Below are positions 1 to 11,016 of a stretch of 64,000 nucleotides of DNA, piece after piece. The notes under the pieces were generated by a model, which was not told the origin of the DNA, made no database searches, and was given only the letters and a program-made list of their open reading frames with translations. A program made the position numbers and the translations under genes. The stretch is from Plecoglossus altivelis (lineage: Eukaryota > Chordata > Actinopteri > Osmeriformes > Plecoglossidae): contig BROE01000025.1 in NCBI GenBank assembly GCA_036571765.1, forward strand, positions 2,674,855 to 2,738,854. Direction: 5' to 3'. Each line of letters begins with the position of its first letter. Within the stretch, counting starts at the first letter, position 1.

Positions 1-1500
1 GCTTGCTGCATTGCGGCTGGGCAGAGAAGGGGGCAGGGTTGCACCCTCCCAAATCTGCTACCCCACCCTGTGCTGGCGTACTCCTCTCTTGTCACGGCCT
101 CATACATAAATCAGGAGACAAAAGCAGAGTGGAGGAACTGCACTGCTTCCACCCTCCTCTACCTGCTTCACTCTGCACACACACTTTTACACGCTCACTC
201 GCTCGCTCACTCACAGACACACACACACACACGCATTCACACTCTCACTCACTCACTCGCTCGCTCACTCACAGACACACACACACACGCATTCACACTC
301 TCACTCACTCGCTCACTCACAGACACACACTCACTCACTCACTCACTCACTCCCTCTGACACACACACATTCACACTCTCACTCACTCGCTCACTCAGAC
401 ACACACACACTCACTTACTCCATCAATCAATCAATCACTCATTCACAGACACACACACATTCACTCTCTCTCTCACTCACTCACTCACACTCACAGACGC
501 ACTCACACAGACACACACACACACAGACACACACACGCACTCACACAGACACACAGACACTCACACAGACACACATTCATAGACATAAATATAGATGCTT
601 TTGTTCAGCTAAGCTATATCCTCTCCCTCCCTCCCATCTCTTTCCCTCCTCCTGTCCTCATAGCCAAACTTTTGTCCTACATACAAACATGTCTGCGATG
701 GGCCAACTAACAAACTCGTTTTGTTTCATTTACGTAGCTCCATAGTTGATGGTTAATTAGCATGTTTTCATACTTGAGACTAGCATCGCGTGGTGTATTA
801 CGTGTGTATCTGGAGTCAGATTTGCGATGTTTTCCTAGGTTCGCTGACAGGAAGATGGAGTCCAGCCCCGTCATCTTGTGCACGAGAACGGACAGCTCAA
901 GCTTCCCTCCGAAAGCTTCATCACACTTTAAAACACCATTAAAAACACCATTAAAAACACTCTGAACAATCCCTGAAACACTCCAACAACCAGGAGCTTT
1001 CTTGGTAGAACCAGACCTCCTGTTGGGGGCCATGATCCAGCGTTGGGAGGGCCTGTCAGGGCCAGAGCCAGACAGGGGCTCCTTGTCACGCAGCCGTGAA
1101 ACCACGGAGGATGGGGAAACGACCTGGGCCGCTGTTCTCTAGTCGTCAGCCAGTCAGCACGGTCGCTAGGGGAGACGAGTGGCATTGTACGCTTCTGTTT
1201 CCTTTGGGCCATGACTACGGTATTTACGGTGTGTGAGTGTGACAGAGTATGCGTGTCTGGGCGAGCGTGTGTCCTTTGGCATTCTTGGCTCTGAGGGAAT
1301 GACTCAGCGTGTAGAGTAGAGCTGGGACTCGACAGCATAATGATCAGCTCTGGTGCAGATGACTATTTATAGACATGTGGGGGGAAGAGAGGACACTGGA
1401 GAACAACTAGAGTGGAAGGAGAGAGAAGGGTGGACGTAGAAAGAACATAAAACAGAGATGAGGCTAGCGGAAGACATCAAAGAGAAATAACTTTTTTGTG
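1..1500. other. Repeat-rich intergenic DNA, no gene recognised
   Basis: From about 178 to 590 there is a compound microsatellite of CA and CACT/CGCT units. The rest is unique sequence with short open frames on both strands, none matching a family I recognise and none with convincing splice sites. It lies beyond the 3' end of THOC5 and could hold the edge of a neighbouring gene, but I see no support for one. Confidence 0.6.
178..590. repeat. Compound CA / CACT microsatellite
   Basis: About 400 bp of interspersed ACAC, CACT and CGCT tracts with CAGACACA interruptions. The long open frames here are artefacts of low complexity (Thr-His and Ser-Leu runs). Confidence 0.9.
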
Positions 1501-1518
1501 ATGAAAATAACACCTTTT

Positions 1519-1524
1519 TTTATT
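1519..1524 (-). terminator. Poly(A) signal of THOC5
   Basis: TTTATT on the + strand reads AATAAA on the gene strand, about 120 bp beyond the THOC5 stop codon. It is the first canonical hexamer downstream. Confidence 0.6.
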
Positions 1525-1644
1525 GTCGCAAATGACGCAAAATTGTACATTAAAAAACAAACAAAAGTTGGATGAGGGATCCTAGGTTTCTAAGACGGTC
1601 GACGGCCCGGTAACCGGGTGTAGAGGTCAGAGATCGGGCGTGGC

Positions 1645-2232
1645 TCAGCGGTGACTGAAGAAGCCTTGAGGATGGTTATACTTGAAGGGCTTCAGGCGAT
1701 TAGGACCCCTGTAGACAGACAGGAGTCATAAGTGTGTGTGCAGGCTAACATACTGTGTGACACTCTACCATGGAGCTGTATCTGTGTGTGTGTGTGTGTG
1801 TGTACCTGACGGTGCGCAGACACATCTTCTCTCGAGGGAACTCCCGCGGACCCTCCACGCTGTCATCCTGTCCGTCTGTCTCCAAATACACGTCCAGGCA
1901 GACGCACAGACGAGCCAACTGATTGGTCAGCAGCTGGTGTCCCGGGTGAGGGCCCTGTAGCTCCGCCTTGAACACGTTCACCTCGCTCTCGATGGCCTGG
2001 GATAGGGGGACAAAAATGTCAATCACAGCCCCGAACCAACGGTAGAGCGTCTGGGGGGACGGGGCGGGATCGCTCACCCTGAGGTTGTCGTCGGAGCGGC
2101 CGCTGCGCTCGCCCTTCCAGCTCAGCGAGACAGAGAAGAGGGGAGAGACTTCTGGGTAGCGAGGGTTCAGGACCACAGCAGCACTGAGACGAGCTGAGAG
2201 AGAGACAGAGGTAGAGGTAAAGAGAGAGAGGG

Positions 2233-2297
<65 letters not shown>

Positions 2298-2983
2298 GAA
2301 CAGTTAATCTCACATCTCTGCTTACTACAGCCCAGCCCCTACCGATGACAGCAGAGCCGCGAGGAGCAGGTACCTGTGCCTCTCTCCACCACGGCCAGGA
2401 AGAACAGGTCGGTGTCCCGGGCCAGGCCCGCCTCGCTCACGTGCTGCGTGTGGCTCAGCTCCTGCACAAACACAACCTCCACGTCAGGACAGCCGTCAGA
2501 AGGGGGGACGCACCAGCCGGGTGCGTGGGACAGTGCTGCTCTGGGGGTGGGGGTGTTTACCGTGTACTCCTGGTGGGTGATGGTGGTCCAGCGGGCCAGG
2601 CGGGAGAGAACCTTAGCAGGAAACAGGTGCTGGCACTCGCTAGAGACCGGAATGATGCTGTGCTCTGGAGGAATGACATCTCTGTTAGATATGAGTGTCT
2701 AGGAGCAAACATGATATCTGGCGTGTGTGTGTGTGCAGTGTCTGTGTCACCAGCAGTGGTGATGTTCCAGCAGGTGTGTGTGTGTGTGTAGTGTGTGTCA
2801 CCAGCAGTGGTGATAGACCAGCAGGTGTGTGCGTATGCTACTCGTGCGAGTGTGTGTGTTTACTCACCCAGTGAGGAGAACTGCTTGTGCAGGGCCAAGC
2901 GGGACTGGACTCGTCCTCTGAGCAGCTTCATGGTGTTCTCCATGTGACTAGCACTCAGACAGCTCCCTGAACGTGCACTCTGA

Positions 2984-3028
<45 letters not shown>

Positions 3029-4521
3029 CAGAGTCACCACGGGCACATGAAAATGTGGCACACGTGCATTGCTACAACACATTGGTCGGTAAAACCAAAA
3101 CACACACACACCTGTGGGGTGTCTGAGGGGAACTGCAGCCCTCCCAGGTTCTGGACCCAGATGTAGGGGTGGCCGTGCTCGGCCACGTAGTCCCCAAACG
3201 TCGTGATGCTGGAAGAGAGCGAAGCCATTTACGATAACACAGGTTAGCGCTGAACCTGCTAGCGGATAGCATCCTGACCCCACTTTATCAAACTGGTAGC
3301 AGTTAGCATCCTCATCCCACTTTATCAAACTGATAGCAGTTAGCATCCTTACCCCACTTTATCAAACTGGTAGCGGTTAGCTGGGTTGGGCGTCTCCTGT
3401 CCCTGGTCGTTAGCAAAGAGGCAGTTCAGCAGTGTGTCGGGGTTCAATAGCTCCCTGTAGATGCAGGATGGTTAAAATCATGTAGGGAGACACACACACA
3501 CACAAATGCACCCACACAGCTGCAGGCTGTACCGTCAGGCAAACAGTCACAGACACAACTGCAGATACTGACCCACACACACACATTTAGTAATCCAGAC
3601 ATACAGAGACACACACACACACAGAGCCAGACTGACCCTGCGCTGATGGCGGAAGTGATGTCGGTGGTGGTGGAGACCTTGGCCTTCACGGTCATGATGT
3701 GAAGGTTCATCAGGTAGTAGAAGAACAGCTGGAGAACGCTTCCATCTGGACGCACCGTGGAGGACAGAGGGAACAGCTTAGTGTGTGTGTGGATGCCTGT
3801 GTGTGTGCCTGTGGATGCCTGTGTGTGTGCCTGTGGATGCCTGTGTGTGTGCCTGTGGATGCCTGTGTGGATGCCTGTGTGTGTGCCTGTGTATGCCTGT
3901 GTGTGTGTGGATGCCTGTGTGTGTGTGTGGATGCCTGTGTATGTGTGTGGATGCCTGTGTGTGTGTGTGGATGCCTGTGTGTGTGCCTGTGTGTGGATGC
4001 CTGTGTGTGTGCTTGCGTGTGGATGCCTGTGTGTGTGCCTGTGTGTATGTGCTTGTGTGTGGATGCCTGTGTGTGGATGCCTGTGTGTGTGCCTGCGTGT
4101 GGGTGCCTGTGTGGAAGCCTGTGTGTGTGCCTGTGTGTGTGTGCCTGTGTGTGTACCAGCCAGAGGCAAGGTCAGCTGTTGAAGCTTGGCCCCCGGCTCT
4201 GCAGTGAGAGAACTCAATGACACTTGTCCACAAACACACACACACACATTGGCGACTTTCTCGCTGCAGTAAACAACAACAAAAATCAACCACAAGCTGT
4301 ATCAGAGGACACTGGGGGACAGAGAGGGAGAGAGAGAGAGGGAGAGAGAGACAGAGAGAAGGAATGAGTGAGTGAGAGTGAGAGAGAGAGAGAGAGAGAG
4401 AGGGGGAATGTGTGAGAGGGATAAACGAGAGGATAATGAAACCATGAAATTGGCTTTGTGTAAATGCTGCATCCTCATATCTCTGCCAGCTCTCCACAAT
4501 ATCTTTCTTCCCCCCCTCCCT

Positions 4522-4604
<83 letters not shown>

Positions 4605-4906
4605 GCACGCACACTAGAGTTGCGCCTGCAATGCAGAAGCTTCTTCCAAGCCAGTCAGGAGCCTCACCATAACCACCAGGGGGCAGCAGAAGAACCTATG
4701 ACATCACAGCAGACTCTGGACAGGACCTAGAGGCGCTGGTGTGTGTGTGTGTGTGTGTGCGTGCCTACCTTTACACTTGATGTCCAGACGGAGGGAGAGG
4801 GGGTGTCTCTTCAGCATCTCCCGGCGCTTGTCATCCAGCTGACCCCCAGTGGTGGCCCTCCTCCTCTTCTGAGAAGGGGAGGGAGAGAGGGAGGGAGAGA
4901 GAGAGG

Positions 4907-4939
<33 letters not shown>

Positions 4940-5398
4940 GGAGGGAAAGAGAGAGGGCGGGAGAGAGAGAGAGGGGGCGTTAGGCATCCGCACGGTGACA
5001 CAAAACTGTCCATTGCTACCTCATCACAGGCTTGCATGGAAACTTGCACACTGAAGAATTGGTGCTGTTACTGTCTACTCTAAGGGAGCAAGGAAGGAAG
5101 GAAGGCAGGAGAGCAATGAAGGTTGAATAGAAGGAAGGAAGGGAGCAAGTGAGGGAAGAAGAACGAAAAGGATGGAGGGAAGAATAGGAACTAGGAAGGA
5201 AGGATGGAAGGGAGAAAGGAAAGGGAAGCAGGAAGGGTAGAAGGAGGAGGGAGGGAGGGGGGAGAGCGGAGGTGAACAGGGACAGCACAGCAGTAATGTG
5301 ATCAGGATGGTCAGACAGGCCACAGGGAGAGATTGGAGTCTCCTTCAGCAAAAATGGACCTAGAAATAAATCATTCATAAACATTAGCACCACTGGGT

Positions 5399-5463
<65 letters not shown>

Positions 5464-6334
5464 AGAAAGAGAGAGCTAGAAGTGTGTGCATAAGGCTTGG
5501 GTTCCATCCTCAGAGCCACACCTCTCCGTTATTCCCATAATCCCCTGATGGGCAGAGGACTGAAGCAGGAAGCCATGATGGCTGTGCTTTTCTAAGTGTC
5601 CCTTAGACAGGAGTGGGGGAGAGGGAGGTATAACGAGGCCAGGTGAACTCCATGACACGCCGAGTCAGAGGGAGGGTGTGAGAGCGTGGGGGGATGGCGA
5701 CCCCTGCTGGCAGTGTGAGAGCGTGGGGGGATGGCGACCCCTGCTGGAGGGACAGGGGAAGGACAGGGTTCGCTCACCGTCTTCTCCTGCTCCTCGTCCG
5801 CGTCGGAGTCACTCTCATCGTCTGGAGACACATGCACGCACACACACGCACGCACACACACAGACACGCACACACACAGACACGCACACACACACACACA
5901 CACACAGACACGCACACACATGAGACAGACAGAGGTCACATCAGAACAGTGATCTACTAACACTACTTGTCACAATATTTCCTGCTGGAAACTACTAGCG
6001 AGGAGTGTGTATGTCTGAAGAGTGCATGAGGAGTGTGTGTGTGTGTGGGGGGGAGGGGGGGGGAGTGTGAAAGGAGTGTATGTGTGTGTGTGTGTGGGGA
6101 GCGCGTGTGTGTGTGTGAGAAGTGTGTGTGTGTGTAGGGAGTGTGTGAGGAGTGTGTGTGTGCATGGGGGGGGAGTGTGAAAGGAGTGTGTGTGAGAGGA
6201 GTGTGTGTGGGGAACGTGTGTGTGTGTGAGGAGTGTGTGTGTGTACTGCTTACCTTGGGAGTCCTCAGGAGGCTTAGACAGGGCCTTGGCCTCGTCCACA
6301 TCTCCAACAATAGACACACTCAGGTTCTTCTCTG

Positions 6335-6370
<36 letters not shown>

Positions 6371-9300
6371 ACAGACACACACACCCTGGTCAGACCGGGA
6401 TCACAGAGCAACAGCACAAGTGATGAATACAAACACATGGCAGGAGCTCCACCATAGCTATGGTAATAAAGGGGCAGAGAAGCGTGCACGGACACACACA
6501 CACGCCACACACACACACGCCACACACACACACGCCACACGCCACACACACACACACGCCACACACACACACGCCACACCACACATACTCACCGCAGGCC
6601 TGTCCGTAGGCGCTGGCCTGCACTAGCAGGACGTAGAGAGGCGGGGGGAGGTGACGGGCGATCTCTGTCTGTCTCTGAGTCTGCTCAAACGGCATGGACA
6701 GATACTCCTGCACTGGGAGGGACGCCTGGGGGAGAGAGGGACAGAGAGAACAGCGAGAACACAAAGATTGATATCAGAGATGAGTTTGAGGGGTATAGAG
6801 ACAATTCATGTACACTAGACAAACAGACTTGTAGGTCACGTTGGTTAAAAATGTCTGCCAAAATACATAGATGTCTCAAATAATTACTGACAAACTACTG
6901 AGAGCGCATGTGAGTCTGTGGGAGGACAGTGTGTGTGTGTGAGTGTGTACCTGCATGATGGCGTTCAGTCCAGGCTGGAGGCTGTTCAGGTGCTCCTTCT
7001 TCACCTCGATGGCCTTGAGGATCTTCTCTTTAGATGACTGGGAGTTCCTGTACTGCTCAGCCAACCTGGCAACCCAAATAGAACACGGTCACACGCTGCC
7101 AACCTGGCAACGCACACAGCCAACATGGCAACGCACACAACGCTGATTCTTCTTCTATTCTAGTGTGTATGTGTGTGTATGGGGGGGGGGATAGTGTGTG
7201 TTTGCGTGTGACAGTGTACGTGTGTGTGTGTATGTATGTGCACCTCTTCCTCTGCTCCAGCTCCCAGTCCAGGCGGGCCAGTGTGAGCTGGTGAGGGTCG
7301 TCCCTGGTCAGGGAGGGCCGGGCGATGTCCTGGGGAGCCTCCTGGTAGAAGTCCTCCACACTCACCAGGTCTATCTCCTCATGTTTAGACCTGCGGCAGG
7401 GCAGGGGAGGGGAGAGCAGGGCAGGGGATGGGAGAGCAGGGCAGGGCAGGGCAGGGCAGAGGAGGGCAGGGATGGGAGAGCAGGGCAGGGCAGGGCATGG
7501 CAGGGCAGGGGATAGCAGGGCAGGGGAGAGCAGAGGAGGGGAGGGCAGGGGATTGCAGGGCAGGGGAAAGGGGGGAAGACACAGAGAGAGAGAGGGAGCA
7601 AATGACAACACAGCAAGGGTTCATGATGGGGATTCCTGCAGCGGGGCTCCAGTCCAGGTGTTGATAGGCTAGAGGATCGTCATGTGACTATGGTGTTCCA
7701 TGGTGCTCCAGATACAGAGCAGCTGGGACTCACTTGAACTCCAGACACTTGCTGATTTCCTTCTGCAGATGCATGACCTCGTACAGCAGGTTCTGCAGCT
7801 GCAGGTGCAGCCCATCTACTCTCTGCTTCGCCTGGAGGGAGGAGAGAGAGGAGAGGAGGGGGGAGAGAGAGGAGAGGAGGGGGGAGAGAGAGGAGTGGAG
7901 AGGAGGGGGGAGAGAGAGGAGAGGAAAGGGGAGGGGACAGACGTGACGCCCATTGTGTTATTTCCACGCGGGTAGAGCTGAGGGACGTGAGGACGGTAAA
8001 TGAAGCGAAGAGACTAACAAGAATTCACGTTCCTTATATTTGAGGGCGGGACTCAACCCGGGTCTGTAAGTATCCGTCACGGGGTGTTGTTTTCTAGGTC
8101 CTGCTCACGGCACTGCTGTACGGGCCGCCTGTGTGCTGTTATTTGTTTGTGTGCTAGTCTGTGCCTGTGTTCCTGCGCGCTTGTTACCTCGTGAGTCTGG
8201 TCTCTGCCTCTCTTCAGCCTCATGTGAGCCAGACGGTTCAGCTTCTTCAGACTCATGAAGTGGATGCAGCTCTGCATGCGCTTCTCCTCCACCGCTTTGA
8301 TCCCCTTTCGCCTCTGGATGGGAGGCCCCATTCTGACTTGCGCTGCTGTGTGCACTCACACAGAGATCATTCTGATGAGACACGCCCAAGAGACACCCTG
8401 CCATGAGACCCGGGCCGCCACATCTGGGAGATCAGGGTCTGGGTCTTTCTTTTTACCCCATAGAGACGACCCCCCGGGTTATTTCCCGCCCACCCCCCTT
8501 CCCCCGGGCGGCACGTTCCCTTTATGATGAGACACAATACCCTCTCTGCTCCCGACCGCACCCCATGAGAACCAACGCTCCACTGAGACACCCCCATGAG
8601 ACACCTCCATGAGACACCCCCATGAGACACCCCCAAGAGACACCCCCATGAGACACCCCCATGAGACACCTCCATGAGACACCCCCATGAGACACCCCCA
8701 TGAGACACCCCCATGAGACACCCCCATGAGACACCTCCATGAGACACCCCCATGAGACACCTCCATGAGACACCCCCATGAGACACCCCCAAGAGACACC
8801 CCCAAGAGACACCCCCATGAGACACCTCCATGAGACACCCCCATGAGACACTTTGATGAGACACCCCCATGAGACACCCCCATGAGACACCCCCATGAGA
8901 CACCCCCATGAGACATCTCCATGATTCAATTAGAAAATGAGCTGCCTTGTCTAGTGAAACCGTAAGCATGAATCGCAGTGACTTGAATCCCAGGTGATTC
9001 TATAGACTGGGAAGGAAAGTAGCATGTAGGATGTTTGCTTGTTAGCAGCAGTGAGTGAGTGAGTGAGTGAGTGAGTGAGTGAGTGAGTGAGTGAGTGAGT
9101 GGGTGAGTGGGTGAGTGAGTGAGTGAGTGAGTGTCTCACCCCATCCTTGGCTCCTTGGGCTTTAAGATCCTGGATTTCTTCCATAAGTTTGGCCAGACTG
9201 TCACATGTCTGCTTGTACAGCTGATAGTCCTTCTCAGGGTCCCGGCCATCTAACTCCACCTCCTCACTGTACACACGCACATCCTGTCCACACACACGCG

Positions 9301-9603
9301 CGCGATTTCAGTCAACTGCATGACTACCTATTAGTCTTCCAGTGCTTAGCAACCACGGGTTAAGTTCTACAACTTTGAGTTGCCCTTGACGTGTGATGTG
9401 ATGTGACTAGCGTAGACCAACGTCAACACTGGACAAAACTCCAGAACACCAGGTTCTGGAGTTATAACTTAACTGACTGTCCGAACATGACACCTGTTTA
9501 CCTGGTCCGCATCTCCGCGTCCTCGCTTCCCTTCCGGAGTGCCCGTCTCGCTGCGGACCACCTTCGCCTTGCGTTTCTTCACAACAACGTCGGAGGAGGA
9601 CAT
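1645..9603 (-). CDS. thoc5: THO complex subunit 5 (19 coding exons)
   Basis: THOC5 is a subunit of the nuclear THO/TREX complex that couples transcription, splicing and mRNA export. Exons in transcript order (+ coordinates): 9502-9603, 9140-9283, 8188-8313, 7734-7831, 7244-7390, 6951-7065, 6593-6725, 6254-6331, 5778-5821, 4769-4868, 3637-3745, 3353-3454, 3112-3208, 2868-2979, 2561-2664, 2374-2461, 2078-2193, 1806-1996, 1645-1708. Codon phase holds at every junction and gives 689 aa; human THOC5 is 683. Diagnostic stretches are [33 protein letters not shown] (coiled coil), [20 protein letters not shown], an acidic [11 protein letters not shown] segment, [16 protein letters not shown] and the C-terminus [15 protein letters not shown]. 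The 5' end of exon 3 is the least certain boundary because alternative AGs are nearby. Introns are short and filled with simple repeats. The start is the ATG before [11 protein letters not shown]. Confidence 0.95.
2217..2294. repeat. GA microsatellite, THOC5 intron
   Basis: An almost perfect (GA)n tract between exons 16 and 17 of THOC5. On the gene strand it is a pyrimidine tract upstream of the exon 17 acceptor. Confidence 0.9.
2980..3028. repeat. CA microsatellite next to THOC5 exon 14 acceptor
   Basis: About 20 CA units directly upstream, on the gene strand, of the exon 14 acceptor. Gene-strand GT repeats so close to an acceptor may affect splicing efficiency. Confidence 0.85.
3268..3378. 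repeat. Three tandem 37-bp units spanning the THOC5 exon 12 donor
   Basis: Three consecutive 37-bp units at 3268-3304, 3305-3341 and 3342-3378 differ at only a few sites. The third contains the last codons of exon 12 (YQFDKVG) and its donor. The other two lie downstream in the intron and carry copies of the exon end: one with a GT (GGGTCAG context), one with the GT changed to AT. Confidence 0.9.
3780..4160. repeat. GTGT-CCTGTGGATGCCT minisatellite
   Basis: About 380 bp of irregular units combining (GT)n with GCCTGTGGATGCCT, in the THOC5 intron between exons 10 and 11. It stays open in several frames on both strands only because of composition. Confidence 0.9.
4316..5470. repeat. Cluster of GA, CA, GGAA and GT simple repeats
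   Basis: THOC5 introns either side of exon 10 hold GA tracts (4316-4410, 4875-4978), a CA tract (4524-4613), a GGAA/GGAG purine block (5090-5275) and a GT tract (5397-5465). The only coding sequence inside this span is exon 10 at 4769-4868. Confidence 0.85.
5838..6590. repeat. CA/GT-rich simple repeats around THOC5 exon 8
   Basis: CA tracts with CG interruptions (5838-5920), a GT/GAGTGTGTG block (6018-6245), CA (6340-6375) and ACACGCCAC repeats (6496-6590). Exon 8 (6254-6331) is embedded in them. Confidence 0.85.
7386..7575 (+). repeat. GGGCA-rich minisatellite, G-quadruplex-prone
   Basis: About 190 bp of GCAGG, GCAGGGG and GGAGA units in the THOC5 intron between exons 4 and 5. The many closely spaced GGG and GGGG runs on the + strand are compatible with G-quadruplexes. 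The gene transcript carries the C-rich complement. Confidence 0.8.
8577..8925. repeat. 13-bp minisatellite (ATGAGACACCCCC)
   Basis: More than 20 tandem copies of ATGAGACACCCCC with point variants, in the THOC5 intron between exons 2 and 3. The period of 13 makes a 39-bp open pattern in all three frames, hence long Ser-His-Gly-Val-Trp frames that are not genes. Confidence 0.95.
9049..9133. repeat. GTGA tetranucleotide microsatellite
   Basis: About 20 GTGA units within a few bases of the THOC5 exon 2 donor. Confidence 0.9.
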
Positions 9604-10195
9604 CGCTTTCTAATACAAGGCCCAGAGAACGTAACGTACCGTTTTTGTGATGACAGCAAAAATAGCTACGTCGAAAAAATAAACCGATTTTGAAACACGA
9701 CGCGCGGAAACATCATTCATACTCAACAGCCCTGTTAGCCATTTCTTTTAGCAAGTGCTAGCATTGCACGCCAGCTGAAGTTGTTTCATCTGCTTTTCAT
9801 GCGCTACTATAACAAACTAAACACAGTACGTAGCTGCTTGGATGCTCGATATTGTGCACTCACCTGCGAAAGAGGTCAAAACTGAGTAACTATAAAAAAT
9901 AGTTTTATATTTATAAAAAATTGCGTCTAAAATGATTTTTAATCAGTCGGTCTTCGTTCCCGCAAAGCACCGTGGGATATTGTAGGCTTCCTCTATGGTA
10001 CCTCTAGCTCCCTCACTGGCGTATTGCGCCCTCTGGCGGATATATACGGTGCTTCAAACTGGTCTTTAACTTTATTTCTTTTGGCCAAAATTATGTAAAC
10101 AATGCGAGATACCAAATTTGTTTTTACATATTCAAAATAAGAGGAAGGCATTTACAAAGCAAGGTGGTGCCAGTACAAAAGTTCAAAAAAAGGGT
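9604..10195 (-). promoter_or_regulatory. THOC5 5' flank with a ZNF143-like motif
   Basis: This stretch separates the THOC5 start codon from the TFIP11 3' end and must hold the THOC5 5' UTR and promoter. On the gene strand, about 9970-9986 reads CCTACAATATCCCACGG, close to the ZNF143/SBS consensus (CTACAAT then TCCCA) typical of housekeeping promoters. No TATA box is evident. The transcription start cannot be fixed from sequence. Confidence 0.4.
10026..10039 (-). promoter_or_regulatory. CTCF-like motif between THOC5 and TFIP11
   Basis: The reverse strand reads CCGCCAGAGGGCGC, an excellent match to the CTCF core. It lies just upstream of THOC5 and just beyond the TFIP11 poly(A) signal. Confidence 0.45.
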
Positions 10196-10196
10196 T

Positions 10197-10202
10197 TTTA
10201 TT
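10197..10202 (-). terminator. Poly(A) signal of TFIP11
   Basis: TTTATT on the + strand gives AATAAA on the gene strand, about 100 bp beyond the TFIP11 stop codon. Confidence 0.6.
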
Positions 10203-10302
10203 CATGGTTCCAGAGACTTCTTTCATACATTTAATCCAAACAAAAGCAACAAAAACACAACACTTTCATCCTCCCCCGCCCTCCTCAGATTCTGTCTATC
10301 TC

Positions 10303-10978
10303 TCACTTGGCCATGTCGATCAGACTCTGGAGCGACGTGGGCACCCAGGTCTTCTCCCCCTGTACGAACACCACCCCTCGGTCGATGTAGATGATGATGC
10401 GTCCGAACGTGTACAGCTGCTTGCCCTCGTGCCTCTTGGCCACCAGTGGCATGAAGACGATGTTGTTCTCCTCAGCCTTGGTCTGGATCAGGTCTTTGAA
10501 GTTGGTGGGCAGGCTGGCCCCGATGCCCCTCTGGGCCACGCTCTCAGCGTCCCGCCGCTCCTGCAGGGCCTCGTACTGGAAGTCCTTCCGCCTCTCCGTC
10601 TGGGTGAGGTAGGCGATGTTCTCCCTGGCGCCTGGCTGCATGTAGCCGCCTGGAGGGGGGAGAGAGAGACACAGAGAAAGAAAAGGAGAAAGAGAGAGAG
10701 AGGAAAGGGGTGGTTAATGTTAACTTCTGAGGGTACGGTTGAGAAAACGTGTGTGTGTGCGTGAAAGCCAAGTCCCTTGGAGCAGAGCGAGTGTGTGTGT
10801 GTGTCCACTGACCCATGCCCGTGGACACCGCCCGGTTCATGATGTCCAGAGCTTCGTTGAACTTGTCCTTGACCAGCGGCTGGGCCAACACAGCGTCACT
10901 GAACATGGTCTTCCAGCCCAGGTACCACTTAGTGATCTCCTCGTAGTTAGGGCTGTTACTGAGCCATGAGCACAGCAC

Positions 10979-11016
<38 letters not shown>

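Noticed and set aside
707..1338. Overlapping minus-strand frames of about 130 codons left of THOC5
   Set aside because: No recognisable domain, no consistent splice sites and overlapping open frames of similar length; treated as intergenic.
3444..4614. Long open frames of about 280 codons (Thr-His-Arg repeats)
   Set aside because: They cover CA/GT and CCTGTGGATG repeats; only the short THOC5 exon pieces inside them are coding.
5685..5755. Two further CTCF-like motifs (GCGACCCCTGCTGG) in a tandem pair
   Set aside because: Each has a mismatch at an important G in the core. The repetition comes from a 31-bp tandem duplication.
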